A DNA stretch of 55,879 nucleotides from Trichomonas tenax. Lineage: Eukaryota; Parabasalia; Trichomonadida; Trichomonadidae. The notes beneath the pieces were generated by a model. That model saw only the letters and a program-made list of their open reading frames with translations. It was not told the DNA's origin and made no database searches. The translations under genes and the position numbers were made by a program. This document shows positions 29,712 to 40,535 of this stretch, in pieces (the stretch's first letter is position 1; every line of letters starts with the position of its first letter). The DNA lies in NCBI GenBank assembly GCA_023091735.1, contig JALKBU010000247.1, positions 1 to 55,879 of the forward strand. The letters are read 5' to 3'.

Positions 29712-30256
29712 TTATTTTTTTTATTGATTTATTTTTCGGAATTTTCAATAAAAATGATGTATATTATAGCCCTAATGAGTGTATTTTCAAATGATTTAAC
29801 CGTCAATTCTCATATTTTTGATTTTATTGTTGTATTAGTCTCCAAAATACATATGGGCAAAAAATACCTCAAAGAAACTCTTCAAATGTTAAAACTCGGT
29901 TAAATCCAAATATCTCAACTATAAATCTATATTTAACTCCTGCAGATTTAATGCTAAAATATAAACATGTTAGATAGTATCATACATAATGTATGAACTC
30001 TATTGTTGAAGTTTTGGTCATTATATCTAATACATCATTAATAAGATTGATATTCATCAGTAAATAGTTTGGGGATGTTGAAAACAACACTTGTTTTGTT
30101 AGGTTCATGATATAAATAACATGATTAAACAAATACTTGAATTTGAATAATATTTGGGAGATATGTGAAAATAAAGTTTATGTCAAATGTGCGGAATCGA
30201 TTCTTAATAGATAGAAGTGAAATATGATTAATACATCCTATTTTAAAAATTATTAA
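29712..30256. other. AT-rich spacer
   Basis: About 545 bases between two genes on the minus strand. No gene or clear repeat is visible. Confidence 0.4.
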
Positions 30257-31457
30257 TCATGTGTTGACATCAAATGAAAACATACGTTCAATCTCATCTT
30301 CGTCGTGAAAGCAGAAAGGATCATCATCTTTGATCTCATTAGAAGTTGTAAACAGGGGATTATCAAGGGTTATGTCAGGACTGGTTGTCATAGATGAAGG
30401 ATCAGGAACAACTGTTTCCTCTGCATCAGGCTCGTCAGAATTTTTTTTCACTATCTGTTTCTTCATTCTTTCTTCGAAGCACGAAAACAATAATTATAAC
30501 AACTACAATACCAACAATCAGAACGCCTGCTATTGAACCAACGATTATTGAAATTGTGTCATTCTTTCCACCAGCAGAAGATGTAATGCCAGAACTCTCA
30601 ATGGCATCAGGAAAATTCGTCGTTGATGGCTGTGGTGGATATTCTACTGTAAGCGACCGTTGTTTCTCTACTTTATGTCTTCCATCTGATATGGAAACAA
30701 AAATTGTCTTTTTTCCCCTTGTTTCTGCTGAAGGAATTGTAATTTCAAAAGTTTTCATTCGTTCTGATCCTGTTGCAGGAATAGGATCGGTGCAGACACT
30801 CTTCTTGTCATTGTATTTATAACAGAGAGTCAATGGATAATCTGTGTCAGCATCAATGAATATAAAGTCAAATTTAGTCATTGTTCCATTGATGCTATTT
30901 GACACTACTTCATAATTAACAACAATTTTTGATGAGTGAAGACCAAAATTATCTTGTGAATAAATATCTAACGAATATTTACCATTTTCTTCTGGCGTAA
31001 CAAAACAGTGTTGAAATATCTTGTATTTTGTATTCTCTGATACAATGAAAGAATCCAATTCTGTTAGTTTTCCATCATCACATATCAAAACTATGTTTTG
31101 ATCATTGCCTACATCACCATATTCTATACCTAAGCTTACTGTTGTATTAGGTTCGAACATAGATGATATCTCATTGAGTTTTGATAAAGTCGGGAAATTT
31201 AACATAGAAAAATCGCTTTCAACGATAAACACAGAGAAATTGATATCTTCATCGGGTTCTATGGTTCTATCCTTCCACGAGAAATAAATAGCGTTGCATG
31301 TGTTGATTTCTTCGATTGGAATAGAATTTTCGAAATAATGTTGAGCTCTGTATTGACCAGCATATACAATATCGACATTTGATGCATAATTTGAGTTTCT
31401 GAGTATCAAAGAGAAGAATTTTCCGTTGTTTTTGTCTTTAACATAGAAAAGTTGCTT
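30257..31457 (-). pseudogene. type I surface receptor-like protein, tail frameshifted and N-terminus missing
   Basis: The main open frame (down to 30435) encodes an extracellular beta-rich domain with N-glycosylation sequons, a stalk (EYPPQPSTTNFPDAIESSG), one membrane span (IIVGSIAGVLIVGIVVVIII) and the basic stop-transfer VLRRKNEE. A run of A's then shifts the frame. The cytoplasmic tail continues in the frame ending at 30257, with acidic sequence and the motifs NPLF and DDPF, which resemble endocytic adaptor-binding signals. The 5' end lacks an ATG and signal peptide: the frame opens after a TGA at 31458 and its first codons are followed by a short partial duplication of TTTAACATAGAAAAG just upstream. 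Trichomonad BspA/Pmp surface proteins often have such tails. Two defects make it a pseudogene unless the homopolymer is a sequencing error. Confidence 0.6.
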
Positions 31458-31818
31458 TCATGCTATTTAACATAGAAAAGAATCAAAGAGTAGTAGCATG
31501 CTATTCCTTAAACGGCCTACTATAGCTCATTCGCAGAAATATATTATCAGATTAAGAAAAAATTAAAATGTAGACTTTGCTAATCATTCAAAGAGCTACC
31601 AATTGAATTCTGAAGTAAAACGTAAGATTATTTTGGTTGAAATAGAGATTAAATAAAATCAAATTTATAAAAATTGTCTGTTTTCATGTTTACCATGAGC
31701 ATATCGGTCCAAAATCGTAAGAATCATTTGCTGTCAAAAGAAATCCAAAGATATATTTCGAACCCAGCGACAAAAAAACAAATCAAAAAAATCTATTACT
31801 TTTCTGGAAAACAAAAAA
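31458..31818. other. spacer with small duplicated word
   Basis: About 360 bases. TTTAACATAGAAAAG at 31437 recurs at 31466, and ATGCTATT also repeats, marking a local duplication upstream of the broken receptor gene. Otherwise no feature. Confidence 0.35.
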
Positions 31819-32079
31819 ATGGGTAATATCTGTTGCACAGCGAATATTCCGGACATCGATGGACACTTTCCAGCCATTGGCGTCGTGAGCGTTAATCATG
31901 ATAACGAGGAACCGGATCCAGCAATGCAAGTCGGTTCTGAAGTCGAACAATTCGAAAATCTCAATTTCACTGATTCATCGTCCGTGGATGCTGAAATGGA
32001 GCATCTTTCAAAACTTTTGGCCAATTCAGCCGAAGATAAGAACGAAAAATCGACAGCTTCTAAGAAAAAGAAGAAATAA
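31819..32079 (+). CDS. MGNICC dually acylatable membrane-associated microprotein (86 aa)
   Basis: The N-terminus MGNICCTAN fits an N-myristoylation site (Gly2) followed by two cysteines (5 and 6) suited to palmitoylation, as in many peripheral plasma-membrane signalling proteins. The body is acidic and Ser/Asp-rich (SEVEQFENLNFTDSSSVDAE) and probably disordered, ending in a helix and a lysine run (KKKKK at the C-terminus) that could add electrostatic membrane binding. There is no transmembrane segment. The family is not recognised; by design it resembles small membrane tethers or scaffold adaptors. The open frame is short, but the combination of the acylation signal and basic tail is unlikely by chance. 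The start has no GTGACA motif. Confidence 0.6.
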   Translation: MGNICCTANIPDIDGHFPAIGVVSVNHDNEEPDPAMQVGSEVEQFENLNFTDSSSVDAEMEHLSKLLANSAEDKNEKSTASKKKKK

Positions 32080-32890
32080 TTCAATTTCAGTTCCGAAATT
32101 ATGTTTGATACCGAAATATTACTTGAAATATATTTTATAAATCTCTATGTTATAGTACTAGTGGCAATAAAATCGTTATTTTAGACTTTATGTTATACGA
32201 TATTAATTTCGTTAATATTATATTTGTACACTTCCTACACACAGACTTCCTTCTATGCTTTTAATACAAGACATACAATCTTGTTTAATTTCATTATTGC
32301 TTTATATATTTAGTGCTTAACAAGTATACCTTTGATAAACTTATGTATAGTATGAGTGCTCTTTATATATCTAATCTTCAAAGTCATATTAGATTAATAA
32401 AAAAAAATGAATTCAAAACTAGGTAAATGAGAATACAATATTTATAAATAAGAATATAGAAAATAAATAAAATATATTTTTCAATTTTGTCAATAGCAAT
32501 GATAAACTATATTTGATATATGTAATCAAGATAATGTATAGAACTTATTGATTTATATTAAAATATATCAAATAAGAATGAGATTATATCTAATGGCATT
32601 CAATACATGAGTTAAGCACTAGAAATGTAGTACTTATTTAAAATGACAGAATTTATAATCAACAATATCAAAATGAATTGTTTATTAAGATCATGATAAT
32701 CAAAAACTAATATTAGCTTTGTCAATGCAATAAATGGGCAAAGAATAGCACCCCAAAACCTAAATTACAAACATAAATCAGCAAAAACATCATAAAATTT
32801 GGTCAAAACGGTGTTGCTGTGTGAGGCAGTATCCAGAACACAATCAAAGGAGGCGCAGAAATTCAAAATTTAATCAATAGTTGTAAAGGG
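32080..32890. other. AT-rich spacer
   Basis: About 810 bases of AT-rich DNA with A/T runs and no gene. The last 150 bases become less AT-rich before the phosphatase start. Confidence 0.4.
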
Positions 32891-32900
32891 AAAAGTGTCA
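32891..32900 (+). promoter_or_regulatory. AAAAGTGTCA variant of the start-proximal motif
   Basis: AAAAGTGTCA ends 5 bases before the ATG at 32906, with the same position and core as the GTGACA motif. Confidence 0.4.
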
Positions 32901-32905
32901 TCCCA

Positions 32906-33826
32906 ATGAACACAGGTGAACTGGATAGGGTTATTGCGCATTTAGAATCAGGAAAATACCCCTGTCTCGAGGACGTTAGGTTCCTCTGCGACAAGGCTAT
33001 GGAGCTGTTGAGAGATCTCCCGAATGTCGTCTCTGTTCCAGCCCCTGTTTCAATTTGCGGTGATACACATGGCCAGTTTTACGATTTGCTCGAGCTCTTC
33101 GCTTTAGGCGGCAAGTGCCCGGACACAAACTATTTATTTTTGGGTGATTACGTTGACCGTGGTTATTATTCAGTCGAAACATTCCTTCTTTTGATGGCTT
33201 TGAAGGTCCGCTATCCAACAAGGATGACATTGCTTAGAGGCAACCACGAATCAAGACAGACAACTCAAGCATACGGCTTTTACGACGAAGTTATCCGAAA
33301 GTACGGAGATGCCTCAGTCTGGCAACTCTTTAATCAAGTTTTCGATCTCCTTCCAATTTGTGCAATTGTTGGTGAGAAGATTTTCTGCGTTCACGGAGGA
33401 TTATCACCATTAATTACAAGTATAGATCAAATTCAGGCTTATGATAGAAAGAAAGAAGTCCCAGAGCGTGGATTAATGTGCGACCTCCTTTGGTCGGATC
33501 CAGATACAGTTTCCGGTTTTCAGATTTCACCACGTGGCGCTGGATACATTTTCGGCGATCACGCTGTTCAACAGTTTAATCGCGCGAATAGATTAACATT
33601 GATTTGTAGAGCCCACCAACTCGCAATGGAGGGATATGTTGAATGGTTCGACAGGAAATTATTTACTGTTTGGTCAGCACCAAACTACTGTTATCGTGGT
33701 GGAAACCCCGCTTCTATATTAGAGGTATCTACAGATCTTACAACTAGATGGGAGATGTTTGAAGCTGCTCCACCTGATGCTCGTGGCGAATTCCCAGACC
33801 GTACTCAAGTAGAATATTTCATGTGA
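32906..33826 (+). CDS. PP4-like (PP2A-family) serine/threonine phosphatase catalytic subunit
   Basis: This 306-residue PPP-family phosphatase has all metal and catalytic motifs: GDTHG (52-56), GDYVDRG (80-86), RGNHE (111-115), CVHGGLSP, CRAHQL and WSAPNYCYR. SVETFLLLMALKVRYP, SPRGAGYIFG and the N-terminal GELDRVIAHLESG match PP4 better than PP2A or PP6. Family members work with regulatory subunits in DNA repair, centrosome maturation and transcription. Two oddities: GDTHG replaces the near-universal GDIHG, and the C-terminus is EYFM instead of the DYFL whose terminal leucine is carboxymethylated in PP2A and PP4. Codons are G/C-rich at the start and AT-richer later. The start codon follows an AAAAGTGTCA motif by 5 bases. 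Confidence 0.9.
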   Translation: MNTGELDRVIAHLESGKYPCLEDVRFLCDKAMELLRDLPNVVSVPAPVSICGDTHGQFYDLLELFALGGKCPDTNYLFLGDYVDRGYYSVETFLLLMALKVRYPTRMTLLRGNHESRQTTQAYGFYDEVIRKYGDASVWQLFNQVFDLLPICAIVGEKIFCVHGGLSPLITSIDQIQAYDRKKEVPERGLMCDLLWSDPDTVSGFQISPRGAGYIFGDHAVQQFNRANRLTLICRAHQLAMEGYVEWFDRKLFTVWSAPNYCYRGGNPASILEVSTDLTTRWEMFEAAPPDARGEFPDRTQVEYFM

Positions 33827-35530
33827 TTGTTGAAAATGATTCGAAAATTCATAAACTTTCCCTTCATTTTTTTGAAATAACGAAATTGACGAATATATAC
33901 AAAATATACAAAATCTATAATGCAAAGCTATAGCTATTGCTTTGCAGATATCTTCTCTGTCGTGAATGGAAACTATGTTTGCGATTTTAAAATGATTGTC
34001 GATACTCATTATGAGTATCGAAAGATTTATTTTTGTTTTAAGGATGCCCTAAATTTCCATAGATACGTTGCATAAATATAGCATATATCATCGTTAAAAT
34101 TTGAAACTTTAATCTTGCTTATTCAACGACTTATAAATATTTTATAAATTGAGGAGATGTCAGATGCGCTTGAGTCGCGACTTTTGGTTTGACATTTAAA
34201 TTTTTTGCATAGAACTCTAACAAATTGTACACAATAAAATATATTTATAGTATGAAACTGAAAATTTATCGTAAATAACAAGATTTCCTAATTTCGAGTG
34301 GAAAGGTACAACTACATTTTTTAACCTAGATTAAAATTTTTCTGAGTGTTAAAAAGAGTCATCTAAAACATTGTTTAATTTTGATCTGTGAATGATCAAC
34401 AACAAGTTATCATAAAAGCAAAAAAAAAATTCACTTCACTAAATGACATAAGAACTGGTTTTTCTGGGCATTTTGGAGGCCAGAAACCGTAGCGGCTTCA
34501 TTAGTGAAGACCATGAATCGTAATCTGCCGTTGGCGACTGTTATCGGTGATATTTATAGGATAATTTTATCCAAAGAGAAATTATTGTCTTCCTGTTGTC
34601 TGCAGTAAATCTTTTCGTTCTACGAACTATTTTCTGCTGCATTTTGTGTATTTAATAATAATTTTCATTTTATTGGCTTTTTTACTAATAAGAGAACTTC
34701 GAAATCAGCCTCTGTACACACTGGACATAGCTTAACAGTTTTCAAGGTCCACTGGCACCCAAAAAGCAGCAGAAAACAGTGCTTTAGAGATGAGCATTAA
34801 TTTTGTCTACAAAACAGCCAGTAAAATTGTCTAATTTTCTTTTCAAATTTTCGATTTTGCATTTTTAATGATTTTCGTTTTTTCAACCTTGGTTTTAAAC
34901 GACAGATCTATTGCATTTTATCTATAAATGCAATATATCGCGAAAATTAGCAATTTAATTTCTATTCCTAATTACAAAAATAATTTTGTTAAAAATCTTG
35001 AATTTCACTAATTAAATCTCATGCATGCAGATTGCAAGTCATAGTACTTTCTAATAACAAGGAAAACAGTCCGTGTATTATATTGACGGTGCAATGAATT
35101 TACTAGTGTAATTAAGCTCGGATTTCCATGGTGAATTTTTTATACAACAAGTTTCGGTGAACAATAGTGGTATGAAGAAGGCAATCGATAGGTAATTGTT
35201 TGTGTATCCTAACTGGCAGAAATTGAAATGTCGACATATGCTTTTCTGAGTCTTAAATATGATTTTATTGGATCCCTCTATTTCCTCAAATTTAATGATT
35301 TCATTATACTTCTTATTCCTTCTAACGTGTACAATCTAGCAACTGCTGAAGGATAAAATGATACAGCATCGAAATCACTAGCTCCTACTCAATATTATCC
35401 CCTCAATGGTTTCAGTTCATCATTTGACATTACACTTTATAGTGTCACTGGTGTTGAAAGAGTGATTTTACCGAATGATGGAAGAGATGTTGTCATTGTT
35501 GAATTAATTTTAATTGCTTATTAAAAGGTA
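33827..35530. other. gene-poor region with a small palindromic patch and surface-gene traces
   Basis: No intact gene. At 34430-34540 a GC-richer patch has short inverted words (TTCACTAA..TTAGTGAA and GGTTTTTCTGG..CCAGAAACC). At about 35255-35360 a frame reads SLYFLKFNDFIILLIPSNVY before a stop, possibly a BspA-like remnant. Both are weak. Confidence 0.3.
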
Positions 35531-35532
35531 AA

Positions 35533-35733
35533 ATGAATTTAATATTTGATGATGGAGATGGTCTTGTTGTAATTTATGATGTCGGAAATTGTGATAATAT
35601 TTTAAAACGCATGAATGAAATCAAGGAAAAATATTTTAATAATGGAAATATAAAAATAATGATGACATTTTCCAATGATAATAAATATTATCAAATAATC
35701 CTGTCAAGAAATACAAATGATAAAAGCATATGA
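35533..35733 (+). CDS. short hypothetical ORF (66 aa)
   Basis: The product is acidic and hydrophilic (MNLIFDDGDGLVVIYDVG) with no recognisable motif, signal peptide or membrane span. The start has a short A-rich leader and no GTGACA motif. It may be chance, or a piece of a decayed gene. Confidence 0.2.
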   Translation: MNLIFDDGDGLVVIYDVGNCDNILKRMNEIKEKYFNNGNIKIMMTFSNDNKYYQIILSRNTNDKSI

Positions 35734-35889
35734 TAAAAATATTTTTATAAGATATAAATGAAACTGTCGAGTAAGATATTACTGATTGTGAGTGTATATT
35801 TAATTTCTCATGAATTGAGAAAATGGTATGAGGTCATGCATGAATTCGTTAATGAAGACGATGAGGACATAACAAAAAGCGTTCAATAT

Positions 35890-36276
35890 TTATATATTTG
35901 ATTTCAATAATGTTGGATAACTGAATAAATGATATTCTCCACTCTCTCCATATTTATGGAGTTTAGTGCCGACTGGTTCATCAACTTTTCGTGAAGTTGT
36001 TAATTCTTGAGGGAAATTATTCGAATATGAATTTTGAGGTGATGGTTTCTCATTTGGTTAAGCATATGCTCTTTGATCTCTGACATAATAAAGATTAGAA
36101 CCAAAACTTCCACCATTGACGTATATTTTTGGATCAGGAACTTTTTGAATAACTCGTCCTCTTTTTCTTGCTTTCATATTTAAATTTTCAACATTTCTGA
36201 TTGTCACACCTTTATCATCATGACTATATATATTTATGGTGTTCACCTGTTGAAAAGAATCTTCTAATACCGGGGT
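35890..36276 (-). pseudogene. Maverick gene remnant (homologue of the ORF at 54.37 kb)
   Basis: On the minus strand the frame reads VNTINIYSHDDKGVTIRNVE, which matches the gene at 54366 (VNPINILSYDDNGIAIRNIN) in sequence and position. The frame opens after a TGA without an ATG, has an in-frame TAA at 36058-36060, and continues beyond it (PNEKPSPQNSYSNNF) to a second stop at 35890. It is therefore a broken copy of a small conserved Maverick protein of unknown function. It is divergent from the Maverick fragment at 36321, repeating the divergent pair at 54.2-54.6 kb in inverted orientation. Confidence 0.6.
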
Positions 36277-36320
36277 TCAGTGATTTTTTATTAAAATAAA
36301 ACTTTTTTATTATTATATAA

Positions 36321-36515
36321 ATGAGAAGTAAAAGTATTCTTGCCGGAGCCGTTAATATCCCCGTCGAGCCTACATGTAATGTTGACTCAAGGACTACAAA
36401 TAATATAATTATTAAAAATTACGACAGCGAAAAATTAAATAATGAAATGGAACTGAGAAACTTGAGCTCAATTTTGAACCATATAAAATTAAGATTTTGG
36501 CATTTGTGCCGATGA
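36321..36515 (+). pseudogene. Maverick gene fragment (homologue of the minus-strand gene at 54.3 kb)
   Basis: MRSKSILAGAVNIPVEP and NVDSRTTNNIIIKNYD closely match the start of the minus-strand gene beginning at 54324. Similarity ends after about 45 residues; the rest of the frame (LRNLSSILNHIKLRFW) is unrelated and abuts a MITE copy, so the gene is truncated at a breakpoint near 36460-36515. The function of the full protein is unknown; it is conserved between two Maverick copies here. Confidence 0.6.
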
Positions 36516-36745
36516 AAGGAAGATCTGTGAGTTTAGCTACTAACATGTGTGGTACCTGTGTCAATGTAGTCCCCAGTTCTTCCCGTCAGACGCGATTTTG
36601 AAATAAAAACTAATACATAATTTGAATGATTATATGACTTTACATGTCAGAAATATTAATATTTTGACATATAAAACTCGATATTCTAACAACTTTACAT
36701 GTCAGATAATGCACTTTTTCGTGACAGCTTTCGGTACATGACAAT
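36516..36745. repeat. partial copy of the nested MITE
   Basis: Closely matches 27373-27610 (GTGAGTTTAGCTACTAACATG, CCCAGTTC.TCCCGTCAGACG and the TTTACATGTCAGATAAT end), ending in the same GTGACA.CTTTCGGTAC terminus. Only the right half is present; it joins the truncated Maverick fragment directly. Confidence 0.75.
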
Positions 36746-38222
36746 TAATATGATGATTCCTTTCGAAGTCAAAAGTGAAAAATATTGTGTGAGAATTGAG
36801 AGGAATCGTCACTTTTTTACGAAAAAAAAATTTAAAATGATTTGTATTTTTAAAAATCAACAACAAAGGTATAGGATATAGAAGAGTGCTGAACCAAAAT
36901 CAGCGGATTTGAGCGGCAAATAAAAATTTGATTTCACAAAATTTCAAGTATAAGAATTGATTGCTTGAGGGATCCATCTGCAGGGAGTGTCGATTAAAGA
37001 TTCGAGGTTAAATCGAGGAAATGAAGGGTCTGGGATCGCTGAGGAGCGAACGCTCCCATCTAAGTTTTTGTGTCAAACCGTAAACCGAAAAAGCATAACT
37101 TTAAAATAATGATGTATGAATTATGTAAAAATCATTTTCACTTTAAAATTATTTTTCGAAAACAAGTTGACGAACCCTCTGCTGCATCGAATACTTTTCA
37201 GATTTTGACGGCAAAGAGAACCAAAATATGTGTGAAAATTGAGATAAAGGTTGCCATAATATTAGATCAAAATTGCGATTTCATCTCAATTTTGAATTTA
37301 TATTATGCAAAATCTTCATCTGTAGCTTCTGTTTTTATGTTTTGGTTTTATAGTCATTAAAAGTATTAAATGATTGAGAAGTGAAATGCCGATTAAATAC
37401 GATTTAAATTCAAGCGACCATTCAAATAAAATTGATAGGGATTAACAATCACGTTAATTTACTGTTGACTGTATATACTTTTATATGAAGAATTTTCAAA
37501 TAAACGTTTTTCTGATTTTTGTATATTTGATTAGAATTTGATCCAAAAATTCGTGTCATTTTGCTCCAATATATGTATGTGACAACATTATTACCATAAA
37601 AATTTGAAAGCTTTCAATGACCAACTTCGATTCTGTTTTGAGGGAAATACAATAACTCTCGGAAAGTGATTACATTTCCCAATTGCAATATCAAGAATAA
37701 TATCTTTTTAACAAGTTTTCACTTTTGAACTGTTATCATATTCTTGATTTAGACCATCAAAAATTATTTTTCGATTTTAATATGATGGTTATGTAGAATT
37801 ATAGATTTAACATCGTTTACCTCTATCAAATCGACAATATAAATGAAAATAAATTGATCAATTTCAATTTAGATGTTTATCCTTCAGCAAGCTGTGAATA
37901 GTATTATTTTATGCTGTAAAATACTAATAGACCAGTTTGAGCAAGTCGATCAATGATCATAAAATTAAACAATCGGTTCTTTAAACAGTACGTTGGGGCT
38001 AATTTTTAGGCCGAAATATTATCGACACAGATATATGAATTGATATTAGTGGGTTGGAAAAGAAAGATAAACTGTCTTTTAAAATCAATAATAATGACAA
38101 GTGATTATTTTAGTTTTGCGGTGTGAACTAATTAGATGTGGGTTCAGACATATTGGTGGTTCTTAGTTTCTGATTATATAAGTAATTTAATAATAACAAA
38201 CAAATAACAAACAAGATGTATA
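36746..38222. other. gene-poor region with a GC hairpin
   Basis: About 1.5 kb without a convincing gene. At 37031-37060 GGGATCGCT precedes a perfect stem GGAGCG-AA-CGCTCC (37043-37056), similar in layout to the GC hairpin at 424-457. Small open frames (36699-36881, 37070-37360) show no recognisable content. Confidence 0.35.
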
Positions 38223-38648
38223 CTATAATTGGCCTCTAGGTACCAGATCGAAGATTCCTGGTATGTGATTAATGTCTACACTCTCTAATTCAGGGAGATT
38301 GCGATTTGATTTCGACGACGAATCATCAAACGAATAAGGTAGTGGTAATACAGGCATCTGTAGATGTGCCTGATACTGTTGCTGTTGAGAATTTATTATT
38401 GTATGTTGATTTGCTAAAGCTTGTTGGTCGATAATTAGCTGATCTACGAGGAAACGTGCCCTGCGACCCTTTCTTCTGATCCTCTTTCTTATTCCTCGGA
38501 CTCCATCTTCGTTTATCCAATCGTCTCTGTAATAATCATCTTTTGCATTATTCTCGTTCTCTGGAGTCCATTGATCATTAGGAATAGCGTCTAATGAGTA
38601 ATCATCGACTTGGTTGGAAGTACCCTTCCATGTCTCGCTGTTTTTCAT
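38223..38648 (-). CDS. hypothetical protein with basic central stretch (141 aa)
   Basis: I do not recognise the family. The N-terminal third is acidic and Asn-rich (NDQWTPENENNAKDDYYRDD). A strongly basic block follows (GIRKRIRRKGRRARFL), which could bind nucleic acid or act as a nuclear signal, then a Gln-rich stretch (INSQQQQYQAHLQ) and a proline-containing C-terminus. There is no membrane segment. The start used is the ATG at 38648 after a T-rich leader. No GTGACA motif is visible. The frame is coherent and not AT-extreme like Maverick genes, so it is likely a host gene of low expression. Confidence 0.5.
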   Translation of the reverse strand: MKNSETWKGTSNQVDDYSLDAIPNDQWTPENENNAKDDYYRDDWINEDGVRGIRKRIRRKGRRARFLVDQLIIDQQALANQHTIINSQQQQYQAHLQMPVLPLPYSFDDSSSKSNRNLPELESVDINHIPGIFDLVPRGQL

Positions 38649-38651
38649 CAA

Positions 38652-40535
38652 AAAAATATGTTTTTATTTTTTCTGAGTTGAAAGGTGCGCATGATTTATA
38701 GTATTGACTAACCCAATACCAGTACGGGTATGAAATAGAACGGGAAATGGATATATATCAAGCAATATTCAAGTATAATGGTCAAAAAAATAGGAGCGCA
38801 CTTTTGTGAGGAATTGAAAAGGGCTCCCTCTCAAACTGTGCTCCTTTTATTGTGACTCTCAATTTTCTTTGTACTTTTTTCTTTGTACAGTAAAGTGATT
38901 TTAAAAACACTATAATAAGCATATATTTACTAACTAACATAGATAAATAAAAGACTCAAAGAATAATATTAAATTATTCATTGTAATATAGGAAAATTCT
39001 TGAGTATTCCGGCTTTAATGGTGTTCCCGGGCAAACTAGGAAATAATCTAAGCCTGAATGATAAAAAATAATTATTGAAGCTTCGATTATATGGTTTTAA
39101 GAAGGAGCAGATGGAACCTGATGAGGCACAACTAAATTTATGATATATCAAGCTAGTTGGGTATAATAAATATTGATTTGGATAATAAATACCAATTATT
39201 TGAGTGCTTTGCCGAGAAAAACTAAGCAAAATCACCGCTGTTGAGTTCTTAGTTATGTTTGAACTGGTAAAAGCAGCTTTTACATCATGAAAGAGTAAAC
39301 GGTCTCGTTTGTCATGTAAAATGGATATTTGGCAAGTAAATTTTGTAAAGCTCACGATCCTATTTTTGAGACCATTATATTTATTTGATAAAATCTAAGA
39401 TTTAATTAATCCTCGCCCTGTTTTTTTGCTATATAATTTACATGTCAATAATGGTAAATCTACATTAAATATTGATTTTATTATATAATTTCATTATAAA
39501 AATTTTTATAAGATTCTTAACGTGCTTCGTTTTTATCTTTTATTGTACTCTTTGTGTTTGATGACATTTATTTTTCAAGTTTTTGAAGGAATATAGCATC
39601 TACAGGGTATTTTAGGTCTATGTTTTAAGTTTGGAAGAAAATATTTGAAACCCTTTGAGTTGTTGTATGCTATATATTTATGATATCAAATTAACCGGAT
39701 ATCGTTAATTCAATACCAGATCATCAATAATATACTAAATTATTCCATATCTTTATGATGATCAGTATGGATGTGCGCATTGAGTATTTTTTTGATGCGG
39801 ATTTACAAATGGCGCATTGCTAACTAGAAAACCCCCAAATATTACCCTGCAATACTTAAACTAACACCTGATAAAATTTGATAAACCCTATCTATTATCA
39901 CCCCCGTTTTTCTCCCATTTCCCCTGTTTTATCCACGAAAAGCGTCCCCTTTATATTGATTTATGCCCCTTTTAACCTCATTTTTGTGTTCTAACCCTGT
40001 ATTTTTCATCATAAACTACATTTTTAATCTAGGAACACTACGGGCGTTTTCCTCACAATATTGAGGGAGCCCCTTGAAAAAATTGAGAGGAGTACCTTAG
40101 TTTAAACCTCTCAAAATTGAATTGCAAGTGCACTCTATGATAGCGGTATTACAAATAGCTCATATAAAAGAATGGGAACAAAAAAGGGCATATTTAACGA
40201 GAATCTTTTGAGATATTTTTTGATTTTCTTATATTGTATATATGATTAAAGAATTGTAATATACACATCTAGGCAATATGAATGTCAGTTAATTTTTAGT
40301 TTGAAACACATGATTAAAATTATCATAGGAAAATTTGAAATTGTGAGGAATAAATGGATAGAATCAACTACAATTAAATAGTATAGTATGAAGGACTAAC
40401 TACCAAATGAAGAAAACTCCAAGTATCTTATGATGAGTTTGCATAATCGCTTTACAGCTGATATTAGAGTACAATACTCACATGGATGCTGCCAGTAATA
40501 TTTTGCTTTTATTTTAAACAGCATCAAGATTTTAA
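38652..40535. other. gene-poor region with repeat traces
   Basis: About 1.9 kb. An open frame on the minus strand (38978-39355) has no clear start and no recognised domain. GGTCTC at 39300 and GAGACC near 39380 bracket TGTCATGTAAAATGG, reminiscent of MITE ends. GGGCTCCCTCTC at 38829 and GGGGCTCCCTC in reverse at about 40065-40075 suggest a pair of inverted repeats about 1.2 kb apart. 39890-39965 is rich in CCCC runs. Confidence 0.3.

Noticed and set aside
38978..39355. 125-codon minus-strand frame
   Set aside because: The only start is a non-ATG codon, no domain is recognisable, and it overlaps MITE-like words; probably chance or a decayed element.
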